64,000 bases of DNA from Acidaminococcus massiliensis (GCF_900095825.1 NZ_LT608315.1:1288310-1352309), one strand, 5' to 3'. Positions 1-10,000 are shown, counted from the first letter of the stretch. Numbers and translations are program-made. The notes: generated by a model not told the origin, from the letters alone.

Positions 1-1
1 C

Positions 2-1327
2 AACGGGCTGGATGTCCTGCTGGTCACAGGGGCTTTCTGGCTCTGCTGGCAGCATTTCTACCAAAATCGCATCGACCATCCTTTTTACTACCTGGGCAAC
101 CTGATCATGGTGTTCCTGTTCGGCCTCTTCTATTATTCCATCTCCCACCTGTACAACGGCTATTCCGTGCCCATCAGCCGGATCTATGAATTGGTCTACA
201 GCCAGACCCTGGCCGCCTGTCTCAGCGATGGACTCCTGTATCTCATGATCCTCTTGATCAACCGGCACTATATCACGTTCCTGCCCTTTCTGCCCACCCT
301 GGTGCTCCAGTTCTTCCTCATCGTGGGATGGACCGTAGCAGCCCACCAGTGGTATTTCCATCAGTTCCCGCCCAAAAAGACCGTGGTGATCTTGGGACAG
401 GGCCAAAATGTGGATGCCCTGGTGAAACAGTACGGCATGGACGTCCATTTCGATGTCCAGTCCGTGGTCCCGGTGGAGGAGTGCCTCAAAGACCTGCCCG
501 GAACCATCGGCCAGGCCGAAGTGGTGTTCTGCTGTGGCCTCCACAGCCACAATCGGAACCTGGTGACCAAATACTGCGTGGCCCATAAGATCGGTACCTA
601 TGTGATTCCCCGGATCGGGGACGTGATCATGGACAGCGCCCGGAAAGTCCATCTCTTCCACCTGCCCATGATGGCCGTCCAGCGCTACAACCCTTCTCCC
701 GAATACCTGATCCTGAAACGGGCCTATGACATCGCCCTGTCCCTGGTGGCCCTGGTACTCTTTGCTCCCATCATGGCCGTTGTGGCCGCAGCCATCAAAG
801 CTACTGATGGGGGAGACATCTTCTACCGCCAGGCCCGGCTCACCAAAGACGGCAAAGTCTTTCAGGTATTGAAATTCCGCAGCATGCGCATGGATGCAGA
901 AAAAGACGGCGTAGCCCGGCTCAGCACCGGCGAAAACGATCCCCGGGTCACCAAAGTGGGCCGCTTCATCCGCGCCGTCCGCTTCGACGAACTGCCCCAG
1001 CTGCTGAACATCCTCAAAGGCGACATGGCCATCGTGGGACCAAGACCCGAACGCCCGGCCATCTCCGCCCAGTATGCCCAAGCCATGCCCGAATGGAACC
1101 TGCGGTTACAGGCCAAATGCGGTCTCACCGGCTACGCCCAAGTCTACGGTCAGTACAACACCACCCCCTACGACAAACTGCTCCTGGATCTCATGTATAT
1201 CGCCAAGCCCAGTTTGTTTGAAGATTTCAAGATCATCTTCGCCACGGTGAAGATCCTGTTCATGAAGGAGAGTACCGCCGGGATGGCAGAAGGGCAGGTT
1301 ACGGCGGAGGCAACAAATAAAAATTAG
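2..1327 (+). CDS. Undecaprenyl-phosphate sugar-phosphate transferase, 5' end cut by window
   Basis: This is an initiating transferase for surface polysaccharide: it moves a sugar-1-phosphate from a nucleotide sugar onto undecaprenyl phosphate at the inner membrane. The frame is open from base 2, so the true start lies outside the window; an internal ATG at 107 is not the natural start. Hydrophobic segments come first, as in the multi-TM N-terminal part of WbaP/WcaJ-like proteins. A cytoplasmic region follows, then the bacterial sugar transferase domain from about nt 715. That domain shows a membrane re-entrant hydrophobic stretch, KFRSMRMDAE, RFDELPQLLN and GDMAIVGPRPE, the conserved family motifs. 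It is G+C rich, unlike the genes downstream. It probably starts assembly of the repeat unit made by the following genes. The exact sugar cannot be read from sequence. Confidence 0.9.
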   Translation, partial: NGLDVLLVTGAFWLCWQHFYQNRIDHPFYYLGNLIMVFLFGLFYYSISHLYNGYSVPISRIYELVYSQTLAACLSDGLLYLMILLINRHYITFLPFLPTLVLQFFLIVGWTVAAHQWYFHQFPPKKTVVILGQGQNVDALVKQYGMDVHFDVQSVVPVEECLKDLPGTIGQAEVVFCCGLHSHNRNLVTKYCVAHKIGTYVIPRIGDVIMDSARKVHLFHLPMMAVQRYNPSPEYLILKRAYDIALSLVALVLFAPIMAVVAAAIKATDGGDIFYRQARLTKDGKVFQVLKFRSMRMDAEKDGVARLSTGENDPRVTKVGRFIRAVRFDELPQLLNILKGDMAIVGPRPERPAISAQYAQAMPEWNLRLQAKCGLTGYAQVYGQYNTTPYDKLLLDLMYIAKPSLFEDFKIIFATVKILFMKESTAGMAEGQVTAEATNKN

Positions 1328-1328
1328 G

Positions 1329-1410
1329 TTGTTCGGATAAATTACTCTAGTAATTTATAATAGATTTGCTGGATAAATAGTCAGATAAATTTAGTGAGAA
1401 GGAAGATATC
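1329..1410 (+). promoter_or_regulatory. Possible promoter before the A+T-rich glycan genes
   Basis: A TATAAT box lies at 1356-1361 in an 80-bp gap where base composition turns sharply A+T rich. The best -35 candidate (TTCGGA at 1332, 18-bp spacer) is weak. The gap also holds the ribosome site GAAGGA before the ATG at 1411. Confidence 0.3.
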
Positions 1411-2544
1411 ATGGAAAACAATGAACCTGTTAGAGTGCTCCAAGTAGTGGGAAGAATGGATCGTGGGGGAATTGAAACCATGATTATGAATCTTTATAGG
1501 CATATAGATCGCAGTAAAGTGCAGTTTGATTTTTTAGCTCACTACGGAAGAGAGGCTGCATATAATAATGAAATTCGTGCTTTGGGCGGAAATATTTATG
1601 AAATGCCAGCGTTGAGGGATGATACCCATATCTATTACTGGAAATTGCCTACCTATATAATGGCATTGCATCAATTTTTTGCTCATCATCCTGAAATAAA
1701 GATTATTCATGGTAATATGACAAATACAGCTGCGATTTATATGCCCATCGCAAGAAAGTATGGCATTAAAACATGCATAGCTCATAGTCACAATACAAGA
1801 GGAAAAGCAGGGCTGCTTGGAGTAGTGACAGACATTTTGCAAAAACCAATTATAAAGTATGCAACTGATCTTTTTGCTTGCTCTAAAGAAGCTGCATACT
1901 GGTTTTATCCTAAGGAATTAGTTGATGCAGGTAAAATTAAAATTATTCCAAATGCAGTTGATGCCCAAAAATTTAGATACGATCCTATTAAACGTATAAA
2001 AATGCGGGAAAAACTTCAAATTGGTAATAGATTAGCAATCGTCTGCGTGGCTAGATTCAGAAAAGAAAAAAATCAAGCATTTCTTGTCCAAGTCTTAAAT
2101 GAAATAGTCAAGAAACGGAATGATGTGGTTTTATTTTTTGCTGGGGATGGGGAATATGAGAATAATGTAAAGAAACTGGTACAGAAATATCATCTAGAAA
2201 ATCATGTGGTATTTTTGGGTATGTGTGATTATATTTCAGATCTTCTCCAGGCAATGGATGTATTTGCGTTGACTTCTCTTTGGGAAGGCTTACCAGTGGT
2301 AGGTGTGGAAGCTCAGGCCAGTGGCTTGCATTGCGTTGTTTCAGATGGTATTACCAGGGAATTGGACATAATTGGGAATGTAAAGTTTTTATCTTTATCA
2401 GTGCCTGTCAGAGTATGGGCAGATCAATTAATAGCAGCAGCTCAACTTCCTAGGCAAGATACATTTAAAGCTATTCAAGCGGCAGGATATGACATTCATA
2501 CGACGGCTAAATGGCTACAAAATTTTTATTTATCTAAATGTTAA
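1411..2544 (+). CDS. Glycosyltransferase, GT4 family (EpsF/WfgS-like)
   Basis: This 377-residue cytoplasmic, GT-B fold retaining glycosyltransferase probably adds a sugar to the lipid-linked repeat unit. The N-terminal half opens with a Rossmann-like strand (VLQVVGRMDRGGIETM), which is typical of the acceptor-binding lobe. The C-terminal half carries the GT4 signature: FAGDGEYENNV, then VVFLGMCDYISDLLQAMDVF, then LTSLWEGLPVVGVEAQASG with the E-x7-E nucleotide-sugar contact. Length is normal for the family. A GAAGGA ribosome site lies 7-8 bp before the ATG. It begins a run of genes on the same strand with short gaps, so co-transcription is likely. Donor and acceptor sugars are unknown. Confidence 0.88.
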   Translation: MENNEPVRVLQVVGRMDRGGIETMIMNLYRHIDRSKVQFDFLAHYGREAAYNNEIRALGGNIYEMPALRDDTHIYYWKLPTYIMALHQFFAHHPEIKIIHGNMTNTAAIYMPIARKYGIKTCIAHSHNTRGKAGLLGVVTDILQKPIIKYATDLFACSKEAAYWFYPKELVDAGKIKIIPNAVDAQKFRYDPIKRIKMREKLQIGNRLAIVCVARFRKEKNQAFLVQVLNEIVKKRNDVVLFFAGDGEYENNVKKLVQKYHLENHVVFLGMCDYISDLLQAMDVFALTSLWEGLPVVGVEAQASGLHCVVSDGITRELDIIGNVKFLSLSVPVRVWADQLIAAAQLPRQDTFKAIQAAGYDIHTTAKWLQNFYLSKC

Positions 2545-2572
2545 TTTATATATGTAGCGGAAGGTGCTTCTG

Positions 2573-4072
2573 ATGATTGTAAAAAAGAATCAATTTTTAT
2601 CAATCTTCTTTTATTTAATATCGTTTGTTTTGATGATTTTTGCAATATTTACAGAAGCAGAAGAAGCCCTTCTTTCTGTTTCTGTAACAATCATTTTAAT
2701 TGCAAATATATGTTATTTATGGGATGAATTTCAGAAAAACATATTGCTAATCATGTTTCAATTAACATTCTTTTTATTTTTGATTTCTGGTGTTTTTATA
2801 CAGACGCTAAATCAAGGAAACTATTTTACGATGTTCAATCCCAGTGAAATTGCAGAAACTATGATATGTTATTGGATGGCTGCATCTTCTATGTGGCTAT
2901 ATATATTGTTTCGCTCTCGTATTAAAATCAAAAAAAATTCAAGGGAGAATATTACAGACGAACTAAAGAAAAGTACTATTCCGTATTCTGGATATCAATT
3001 TAATGATGTGCTTCAAAAAATATCTAAGTGGATGTTTTATTTATGTAGTGTTGCTTATCTTGCAAATATTGTAGATAAAATAGTGTTTAGATTTACCCAT
3101 ACATTACAGGCTTATTATGCAGGGTATATATCATCACTTCCTACGTTGTTTGTAAAATTAGGAGATTGTTTTCTTATTTCATTCATGCTCTTTTTAGCCA
3201 CTAAACCTTCAAAAAAAAGAGCTTTGTTTCCTATTGTCATCTATGTGTTTTTATCTATAATGACGTTGTTATATGGAGTTAGAAATGTTTTTGTATTGAA
3301 CATTATGTTTCTGATTATGTATGGTACAGCGAGGAATCTTGATAACAAAGAAAAGTGGATTACTCGAAAGATGGTTAATATTGGGATTTTGTTTTTGCCA
3401 GTTTCTATAATCCTTTTACAGGCTTTTGATACGATTAGACGAAATGCAGGGTTTTCTATTGACTTATTGGGGGAATTGTTTTCCTGGGATTTAGTAAAGG
3501 AGTTTTTTATTTCTCAAAGTGTAAGCTCACAAATCTTACCTAATGCAATTATCAATATGGATGTTTTGGGGGGGCAGCCTGTTCCATATACTTTTGGCAC
3601 GCTTTATACATATTTGACGCAAAATATGCTTGTCAGATTTTTTACTGGTCAGGCGGCATATACAGCTAATTCTGTTGAAGGCGCTTTTCAGAGTGGGAAT
3701 TTGGGATCGAGATTGGCTTATGAAATGTATGAGGAGACATATCTTGCTGGTACTGGTATGGGAGGATGTTTTGTTGCTGATTTATATGTGGATTTTTCTT
3801 ATATAGGAATTATTATTGGAACGATAGTCCTTATGATATTCATTAATATCCTTTCAAAAGGATATTTTACTGCATCTCCATATAAAGATGCTTTTTTGTT
3901 TGTAGGCTGGCGCTGGATTCTATATACACCACGCGATTCTTATTTTTCCTGGGCAATGCAGGCTTTTTCGTTCATGAATATAATTTATGTTATAGCAGTA
4001 TATCTATTGGTGTCTGAAATTGCAAGGAGGAAAGGTTATCGAAAATTTACTTCTTTAAAGAGAGAATACTAA
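2573..4072 (+). CDS. Oligosaccharide repeat-unit polymerase (Wzy-like)
   Basis: This is a very hydrophobic protein of about 499 residues with roughly ten or more predicted membrane segments. Its position among glycosyltransferases and next to a flippase marks it as the polymerase that joins repeat units at the outer face of the inner membrane. Wzy proteins share little sequence, so the call rests on topology, length and context. A GTG at 2564 would extend it by three codons, but the GGAAGG at 2559-2564 is correctly spaced for the ATG at 2573, which I chose. A long loop around residues 270-380, between membrane segments, resembles the large periplasmic loop usual in Wzy. Base composition is strongly A+T rich like its neighbours. 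Confidence 0.75.
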   Translation: MIVKKNQFLSIFFYLISFVLMIFAIFTEAEEALLSVSVTIILIANICYLWDEFQKNILLIMFQLTFFLFLISGVFIQTLNQGNYFTMFNPSEIAETMICYWMAASSMWLYILFRSRIKIKKNSRENITDELKKSTIPYSGYQFNDVLQKISKWMFYLCSVAYLANIVDKIVFRFTHTLQAYYAGYISSLPTLFVKLGDCFLISFMLFLATKPSKKRALFPIVIYVFLSIMTLLYGVRNVFVLNIMFLIMYGTARNLDNKEKWITRKMVNIGILFLPVSIILLQAFDTIRRNAGFSIDLLGELFSWDLVKEFFISQSVSSQILPNAIINMDVLGGQPVPYTFGTLYTYLTQNMLVRFFTGQAAYTANSVEGAFQSGNLGSRLAYEMYEETYLAGTGMGGCFVADLYVDFSYIGIIIGTIVLMIFINILSKGYFTASPYKDAFLFVGWRWILYTPRDSYFSWAMQAFSFMNIIYVIAVYLLVSEIARRKGYRKFTSLKREY

Positions 4073-4073
4073 A

Positions 4074-5300
4074 ATGTCTAGAATTGTAATTTTAACTAAT
4101 ACATATCCATATCCAGGAGAAACTTTTCTTGAAAATGAACTTAAATATATTCCTAATCCTAATATAGCGGTAATTTGTCCTATACAAATAGCTGGATTTC
4201 ATCATGTGGATTCTAAAAAACATAAGATAACAATCTTTCATTGTATGAAAAAAATAGTCTTAACGGATTGGATTGTTAGCGTAGGAAAAGGTATCTACAA
4301 TATTTTTAAGCACCATGAATTTAAAGAAATAAAAAAAGATAGGTTCATGGTTAAAAACTTCATAAAGGCGATAAAGTTTGCAATTAAATCAGAAACAGCT
4401 ATTTGTGCAATTACTAGATGGATTCCTGTTTGGAATGTGAATAATGAATCAATAGTATTTTATTCATATTGGTTTTATGAGGCTGCCTATATAGCGGCAC
4501 GATTGCATGAAATATTTCCTAATAGTATATTTATATCACGATGCCATGGATATGATCTTTACAAAGAAAGACATATTGGTGGATATCTACCATTTCGACA
4601 GTATCTCTTGTATTCAGCTAGTGCGGTATACCCTATTTCTCAGCAAGGAGTAAATTATTTGCTTAACAATTATGGCTCTCAATGGGAGGATAAAATTAAA
4701 GTTTATAGATTAGGTACAGAAAGACTGTTTAAGCCTATTCTGCGGAAGGAGCCAGATCATATAGTCACCATTGTGAGTTGTTCTAATTTGGTGAAAGTAA
4801 AAAGAGTACACTTGTTAGTAAAGGCATTAATGATGACCGATTTACCATTGCGTTGGTATCATATCGGTGATGGCCCCATGAAAGAATCACTGCTTTTATT
4901 AGCAAATGAGTTGCCGAAAACCATACGATGGAAATTTTTAGGTGCTATTCCCAATCGTGAGGTGCAGAAGTTTTATGCAGAACATTATGTGGACGCATTT
5001 ATAAATGTTAGTGAATCAGAAGGAATACCAGTTTCAATCATGGAGGCGCTGTCTTATGGTATACCAGCGATAGCTACAGATGTTGGAGGTGTATCGGAAA
5101 TTATTGAAGATGGAAAGAATGGTTTTTTACTGAAAAAAAATTTTACTTCAGAGGAATTAATTTCAGCTATTTGTGTTTTTGGTAATTTAACAAAAGAAAA
5201 TTCTATGATGCGTATTAATGCAGCTACTATGTGGAATGAGAAGTATAATGCAATAAAAAATTATTCCCAGTTCTATCATGAAATTTCTGGGCTACTTTGA
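4074..5300 (+). CDS. Glycosyltransferase, GT4 family
   Basis: This 408-residue GT-B glycosyltransferase has an N-terminal ILTNTYPYPGETFLENEL, the usual opening of family members that begin with P-G-(E/G). A central HGYDLY motif lies near residue 160. The C-terminal donor domain has ISQQGVNYL, the GDGP stretch near residue 265, and SESEGIPVSIMEALSYGIPAIATDVGG, in which the E-x7-E pair contacts the nucleotide sugar. The start lies one base after the stop of the polymerase gene, so translation is probably coupled. It probably adds one sugar of the repeat unit; specificity cannot be told. Confidence 0.88.
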   Translation: MSRIVILTNTYPYPGETFLENELKYIPNPNIAVICPIQIAGFHHVDSKKHKITIFHCMKKIVLTDWIVSVGKGIYNIFKHHEFKEIKKDRFMVKNFIKAIKFAIKSETAICAITRWIPVWNVNNESIVFYSYWFYEAAYIAARLHEIFPNSIFISRCHGYDLYKERHIGGYLPFRQYLLYSASAVYPISQQGVNYLLNNYGSQWEDKIKVYRLGTERLFKPILRKEPDHIVTIVSCSNLVKVKRVHLLVKALMMTDLPLRWYHIGDGPMKESLLLLANELPKTIRWKFLGAIPNREVQKFYAEHYVDAFINVSESEGIPVSIMEALSYGIPAIATDVGGVSEIIEDGKNGFLLKKNFTSEELISAICVFGNLTKENSMMRINAATMWNEKYNAIKNYSQFYHEISGLL

Positions 5301-5317
5301 CTCTATGGAGGTATATT

Positions 5318-6601
5318 ATGCCCAGTTCTGTTGTTAATAATAAAAAATTAATGATACTGATACGGACAGGATTTTTCCATATTTTTGGAAGCAGTGTTAT
5401 TAATAAAATTATTGCTTTCATGAGCAGTATTGTCTTGGTCAGGATTTTAACAAAACAAGAGTATGGAGTTTTTACATATGCATGGAATATTTACAGTATT
5501 GTATTGTTATTTAATGGAATGGGAACGGATTCAGGTGTATTGCAACTTGCTAGCGAAAAAAATGAGGATACTAATTTTGCTAATCGAACTAGTAATTATG
5601 GTACCCGATTCGGGATTCGATTCAATGTTATCCTCATGATTGTGCTTCTTAGTATTGGGCTGTTTGTTCCTTTAAAAATTGAAGGTGCTGGAAGATTATT
5701 ATGTTTTCTTTGTTTAATGCCTATTCCACAGTTGTTATATCAGATGACAACTATATATATGCGATCACAGAAACTAAATCGAGAGTTTGCTAGATTAACT
5801 GTTTTCAATACTGCTCTTCTGTTTATTAGTTCAGCCACTATGGCCTGGGGATTTCGCGAGATTGGATTGATTATGGGCTATTATATAGCCTATTTTACTT
5901 CATACATTGTTGGATATGTTGTATACCATATCAGTATTCTTAATCATTCTCAACATTTTGGGAAAAAGGATAGATATGATTTGTTGAAGATATCTTTTAT
6001 TTCCATGTTGAATAATGGTTTGTCTCAAGCAATGTATCTTCTTGATATTTTTATGTTGGGAATAGCAAACCCACAAGAAATAATGTTGGCAAGTTATAAA
6101 GTTGCCACGATGATTCCTACTGCATTGACCTTCATCCCCACTGCACTAATTACCTATCTTTATCCTTATTTTGCAGAACATAGAAATAATGGCAGTTGGT
6201 GTCTTCAAGCTTATAAAAAAGTTCTTTTGGGCTTGAGCGGAACGAATTTTATAATTGCGATAGTGCTTTTTTTAGAAGCTCCGCTAATTATACAATTGTT
6301 TTTTGGAGCTCAATATCTTGATGCTGTGCCTGTATTTAGAATACTATCCTTAAACTATTTTATTTCAGGGACGTTTAGAATCATATCCGGAAATTTATTG
6401 GTTACACAGAGAAAATTGACTTTTAATTTTTTTGTGGCTGTGGTATCGAGTATTGCAAATGTGATTGCCGATTATCTATTTATACAATGGTGGGGATCTC
6501 TTGGCGCAGCAATGGCAACGGTTCTTGTTGTTGTTATTTCAAGTATACTTAGTACTGGATATTTGGTTCATATTTTCTATCGAAACCGTATAGTAAAGTA
6601 G
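5318..6601 (+). CDS. Polysaccharide repeat-unit flippase (Wzx-like)
   Basis: This is a membrane protein of about 427 residues with around twelve predicted helices, belonging to the polysaccharide transport/MATE-like exporters that flip undecaprenyl-linked repeat units across the inner membrane. The N-terminal GSSVINKIIAFMSSIVLVRILTK-like stretch (loop, then helix with VRILTKQEYGVF) is the characteristic first helix of Wzx proteins. An open frame reaches back to a TTG at 5297, overlapping the previous gene. The good GGAGG at 5307-5311 is spaced for the ATG at 5318, so that start is preferred. It lies between the polymerase region and further glycosyltransferases, completing a Wzx/Wzy-dependent pathway in this window. 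Confidence 0.85.
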   Translation: MPSSVVNNKKLMILIRTGFFHIFGSSVINKIIAFMSSIVLVRILTKQEYGVFTYAWNIYSIVLLFNGMGTDSGVLQLASEKNEDTNFANRTSNYGTRFGIRFNVILMIVLLSIGLFVPLKIEGAGRLLCFLCLMPIPQLLYQMTTIYMRSQKLNREFARLTVFNTALLFISSATMAWGFREIGLIMGYYIAYFTSYIVGYVVYHISILNHSQHFGKKDRYDLLKISFISMLNNGLSQAMYLLDIFMLGIANPQEIMLASYKVATMIPTALTFIPTALITYLYPYFAEHRNNGSWCLQAYKKVLLGLSGTNFIIAIVLFLEAPLIIQLFFGAQYLDAVPVFRILSLNYFISGTFRIISGNLLVTQRKLTFNFFVAVVSSIANVIADYLFIQWWGSLGAAMATVLVVVISSILSTGYLVHIFYRNRIVK

Positions 6602-6634
6602 GATTATTGGTTTTATGAACTGGGGATATTTATT

Positions 6635-7843
6635 ATGAAATTGTGTTATTTGGTGTATCGCGAAGATAACGTTATGGTTTACGAATCCCAAGTCTTAGAA
6701 TATCTACGGGCTTATGAAAGCAAAAATATATTTGATTCAATAGAGCTACTTTTGTTTAGACATGAAAAAAATCTTATTAAAGGGAAAGAATCAGAAAACC
6801 GTATAAAGCAATACATTAAAAAGGGCCATACGTTTTGGAGTTTTCCTGTTTTAAGTATGATACAGTTGAAATTTGATGTGCTTCGACTTAAAAATTATTT
6901 ACAAAATCATTATGATAGAGCTGATAATATTGCGGTTATATGCCGAGGAGATTTAGCAGCCTATATAGGGACACGTGCATTTAGTGGATATCCAAACAGT
7001 CGAATTTTGTATGACAATCGAGGATTGGCTTTTGAAGAATCTCTCATGAGCTATCCAAATAGTATTATTCATAAAGTTAATCGCAATATAAAAAGAAAGG
7101 CGTTACTTGCAGCGAAAGATTTTTGTGACTCGTATAATTTTGTTACGACCAATATGCGAGAGTATTTTATAAAGCACTATCAATTTGATGAAAATATTCC
7201 TTATACGATTATACCAACCTTATATCAGTCTGTAGTGTGTGATGAAATTAAACTTCAACAAATCCGCCAACAGGAAAATTATCATGAAGGTGATACGGTC
7301 ATTGGCTATATCGGTTCAACTGCTGCCTGGCAATCAATGAATACCTTGGTAAGCACTATGGCTAAAATTGGACAGAAAATGCCGAAAGCTAAATTTCTTA
7401 TCTTAACAAATGGCGGTATCCCGGAAATACAGAAATTAACAAATAATATAAAGAAGAGAATAGTTATAAAGAATATTCCCCATAATAAGATGAACTATTA
7501 CTTACAGATTATAGATATCGGTATTGTTATTAGAGATAATACTATTATCAATCATGTTGCAGCACCTACGAAGATTGCAGAATATCTGACGAATGGAATA
7601 AAGATTCTTTATAGCGGAGATATTGGGATTATTGATGACTTAAAAGAGTATAACAGTAATGAATTAATGATCAATATGGATACTGATGAACACTGGCTTG
7701 AGCATCTGGTTAATGCTAAAAAGGAAAAGCATATAGACCAACGAATTGCTCAATACTTTGATATGGATAGGAGACAGGACGATACCTATAAAATGCTTAT
7801 ACAATCTTTTTTTAATAAAAAACATATGCTTAATAAGCATTGA
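6635..7843 (+). CDS. Glycosyltransferase-like protein, probable GT4
   Basis: This 402-residue protein has a GT-B-like pattern. The first half contains alternating strands and helices with LYDNRGLAFEESL, a motif often seen in polysaccharide glycosyltransferases where R-G-x7-E follows a strand. The second half starts with VIGYIGSTAAWQSMNTLV and continues with LTNGG, IKNIPHNKMNYYL and APTKIAEYLTNGIKIL, which matches the donor-binding lobe (the P-x-K-x-x-E-Y-L pattern). It lacks the classical E-x7-E. Context within the polysaccharide operon supports the role. The sugar specificity is unknown and the assignment to GT4 is by pattern only. Confidence 0.7.
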   Translation: MKLCYLVYREDNVMVYESQVLEYLRAYESKNIFDSIELLLFRHEKNLIKGKESENRIKQYIKKGHTFWSFPVLSMIQLKFDVLRLKNYLQNHYDRADNIAVICRGDLAAYIGTRAFSGYPNSRILYDNRGLAFEESLMSYPNSIIHKVNRNIKRKALLAAKDFCDSYNFVTTNMREYFIKHYQFDENIPYTIIPTLYQSVVCDEIKLQQIRQQENYHEGDTVIGYIGSTAAWQSMNTLVSTMAKIGQKMPKAKFLILTNGGIPEIQKLTNNIKKRIVIKNIPHNKMNYYLQIIDIGIVIRDNTIINHVAAPTKIAEYLTNGIKILYSGDIGIIDDLKEYNSNELMINMDTDEHWLEHLVNAKKEKHIDQRIAQYFDMDRRQDDTYKMLIQSFFNKKHMLNKH

Positions 7844-7866
7844 AAAGTAAGAGGAGGAAATATAAA

Positions 7867-9090
7867 ATGGTTAACGTAATTGGATTGGGTTATATTGGAC
7901 TGCCAACAGCTTTAATGCTTTCATCCCATGGGATAGAAGTAATTGGTACAGATTGTAATAACACTCTAGTCGATACTTTAAATGCAGGTCATACTACATT
8001 TAAAGAAAAGGGCCTTGATATGTTATTTCAAGCTGCTGTCGAGGCTAATATTAAATTTACAACAGAATATCAAAGGACGGATACCTATATTATTTCAGTA
8101 CCAACACCTTATGATAAATTTACGAAAAAGGTTGATGCCAAATTTGTTGTAGAAGCTGTAAAAGATGTTTTAAAAGTTGCACCAAAGGGATGTACGGTAG
8201 TCATTGAGTCTACGATATCTCCAGGAACGATAGATACTTTTGTTCGTCCTCAGATTGAAAAAGATGGCTTTGAAATTGGTCAAGATATTAATCTTGTACA
8301 TGCACCGGAAAGAATTATTCCTGGAAATATGGTTTATGAACTTTTACATAATAATCGAACTATTGGTGCAGATAATGAAAAAATCGGAGAAAAGATTAAA
8401 GACCTTTATAGTTCTTTTTGTCAAGGAGAAATAGTCGTTACAGATATCAAAACGGATGAAATGACAAAAGTTGTTGAGAACACATACCGCGCTGTAAATA
8501 TTGCCTTTGCCAATGAATTAGCTAAAATCTGCCGATATGCGGGAATGGATGTATATGAAATTATTAAGATTTGTAATATGCATCCTAGAGTAAAAATACT
8601 GCAACCTGGTCCTGGTGTTGGAGGACATTGTATTTCTGTAGATCCTTGGTTTTTGGTTGGGGACTATCCAAGAATTGCTAAGGTGATTGATGAAGCTATG
8701 AAAACAAATGACAGTATGCCAGAATTTGTGCTGAATCGAATTTACGAAATTATGCAAAAGGAGGGAATTAAGGATATCAGTCGTGTTGGGTTATATGGTT
8801 TGACTTATAAAGAAAATGTTGACGATATTAGGGAGAGCCCAACTCTTCAACTTCTTGAGAATCAACGTAGACATTTAGCACCGGAATTAAAAGTCTATGA
8901 TCCGTTGATTGAAAAAAATATTGTAGCCAATCAATATCATGACTTTGATAAGTTTCTTACAGATATAGATTTGATTGTTATTATGGTTGGGCATGATCAA
9001 ATTAAACAGCAACTTGATAAATTAAAAGGAAAAGTAATCTTCGATACTAGAAGAGCTTGTCAAGGCATCGATGGTGTATATCAATTATAA
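7867..9090 (+). CDS. wecC: UDP-N-acetyl-D-mannosamine dehydrogenase
   Basis: This enzyme of about 407 residues uses two NAD to oxidise the C6 alcohol of UDP-ManNAc to the acid (UDP-ManNAcA), a precursor for acidic surface glycans. The N-terminal NAD-binding motif is GLGYIGLPTALML. The central ESTISPGT and APERIIPG blocks, the catalytic cysteine in GGHCISVDPWF, and the TYKENVDDIRESP block of the C-terminal UDP-binding domain are all present. The open frame reaches back to 7840, but AGGAGGAAA directly before the ATG at 7867 fixes the start. The partner 2-epimerase (wecB) is not in this window. UDP-glucose dehydrogenases are related; the ER(I/V)IPG form and overall length favour the WecC branch. 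Confidence 0.85.
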   Translation: MVNVIGLGYIGLPTALMLSSHGIEVIGTDCNNTLVDTLNAGHTTFKEKGLDMLFQAAVEANIKFTTEYQRTDTYIISVPTPYDKFTKKVDAKFVVEAVKDVLKVAPKGCTVVIESTISPGTIDTFVRPQIEKDGFEIGQDINLVHAPERIIPGNMVYELLHNNRTIGADNEKIGEKIKDLYSSFCQGEIVVTDIKTDEMTKVVENTYRAVNIAFANELAKICRYAGMDVYEIIKICNMHPRVKILQPGPGVGGHCISVDPWFLVGDYPRIAKVIDEAMKTNDSMPEFVLNRIYEIMQKEGIKDISRVGLYGLTYKENVDDIRESPTLQLLENQRRHLAPELKVYDPLIEKNIVANQYHDFDKFLTDIDLIVIMVGHDQIKQQLDKLKGKVIFDTRRACQGIDGVYQL

Positions 9091-9148
9091 TGATTTTATT
9101 TAAGAAATATTGATAACTGGGATAATCTTTTTTCTTTGATCTTATAAA

Positions 9149-9195
9149 AAAATTCATATCTATATTTATTTGTTATAAATATAGATATGAATTTT
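9149..9195. terminator. A+T-rich perfect hairpin, probable terminator
   Basis: A perfect 21-bp inverted repeat (arms 9149-9169 and 9175-9195, loop TTGTT) lies after the dehydrogenase stop. It starts with an A run and ends in a T run, so it could stop transcription in either direction. Confidence 0.65.
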
Positions 9196-9285
9196 CGTCC
9201 AGATATATTTCTCCTTTTTTGATAGGAAATTGAACTCTTCAAACTTTTAAGCTCAGATTAACGATTTATGATTGAAGGATTAAAT

Positions 9286-9831
9286 ATGAATAGGTATAAA
9301 ATATACATAGCATTATATATTTTACTTGCAAAATATTTGCCTGCTAGTTACACAATGTTAGGAAAGTTGCCTAAAAAGATAAGGATTTTTTTTGGAAAAA
9401 GAATATTAAAATACTCTGGAGATAGTATCAATATTGAACACGGTGCGGAGTTTAATAGGTTATGTTCATGCGGCACTAATTCTGGTATCGGAGTAAATTG
9501 TAAGTTACAGGGGCCAGTAGAAATTGGTGAAAATGTGATGATGGGACCTGAATGTCTTTTTTATACAGTTAATCATGAACATTCCAGATTGGACATACCA
9601 ATGAATGAACAAGGTGCTACTCAGCCTAAAAAGATTATTATAGAAGATGACGTGTGGCTTGGAAGCAGGGTAATTGTCCTACCGGGTGTTACTATTGGGA
9701 AAGGTAGTATAATAGGTGCTGGTACTGTACTTACAAAATCAGTACCGCCTTATTCTATTGTTGCAGGAAATCCTGGAAAAGTAGTACGAAATCGAAAGTA
9801 TAATGTTATAAAAAATAATAGAAAATTATAA
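9286..9831 (+). CDS. Hexapeptide-repeat acyltransferase (left-handed beta-helix, CatB/WbbJ type)
   Basis: This protein of about 181 residues has tandem hexapeptide repeats (GIGVNCKLQG, VEIGENVMMGP, IIEDDVWLGSRVIVLPGVTIGKGSIIGAGTVL) that form a left-handed beta-helix. NHEHSR carries the catalytic histidine, followed by the family C-terminal IVAGNPGKVVR. It probably O-acetylates a sugar of the surface glycan with acetyl-CoA. An earlier ATG at 9268 is in frame, but GAAGGA at about 9273-9278 fits the ATG at 9286. It stands after a terminator-like hairpin, so it may have its own promoter. Composition is A+T rich like the rest of the glycan island. The acceptor is unknown. Confidence 0.85.
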   Translation: MNRYKIYIALYILLAKYLPASYTMLGKLPKKIRIFFGKRILKYSGDSINIEHGAEFNRLCSCGTNSGIGVNCKLQGPVEIGENVMMGPECLFYTVNHEHSRLDIPMNEQGATQPKKIIIEDDVWLGSRVIVLPGVTIGKGSIIGAGTVLTKSVPPYSIVAGNPGKVVRNRKYNVIKNNRKL

Positions 9832-10000
9832 TTTCATTGTAGATATATGATAAAAAACAAAAACAAACCATATGTACATCATTAAATATAAAGTAGATTA
9901 ACGGAAAATACCAGTAGCTTACCGTAATACCATCTTGGATCAGGGAGGAATACTAGATTAAAGGGAAACGTTTATTAACATATTATGAAGAAATCTTGAA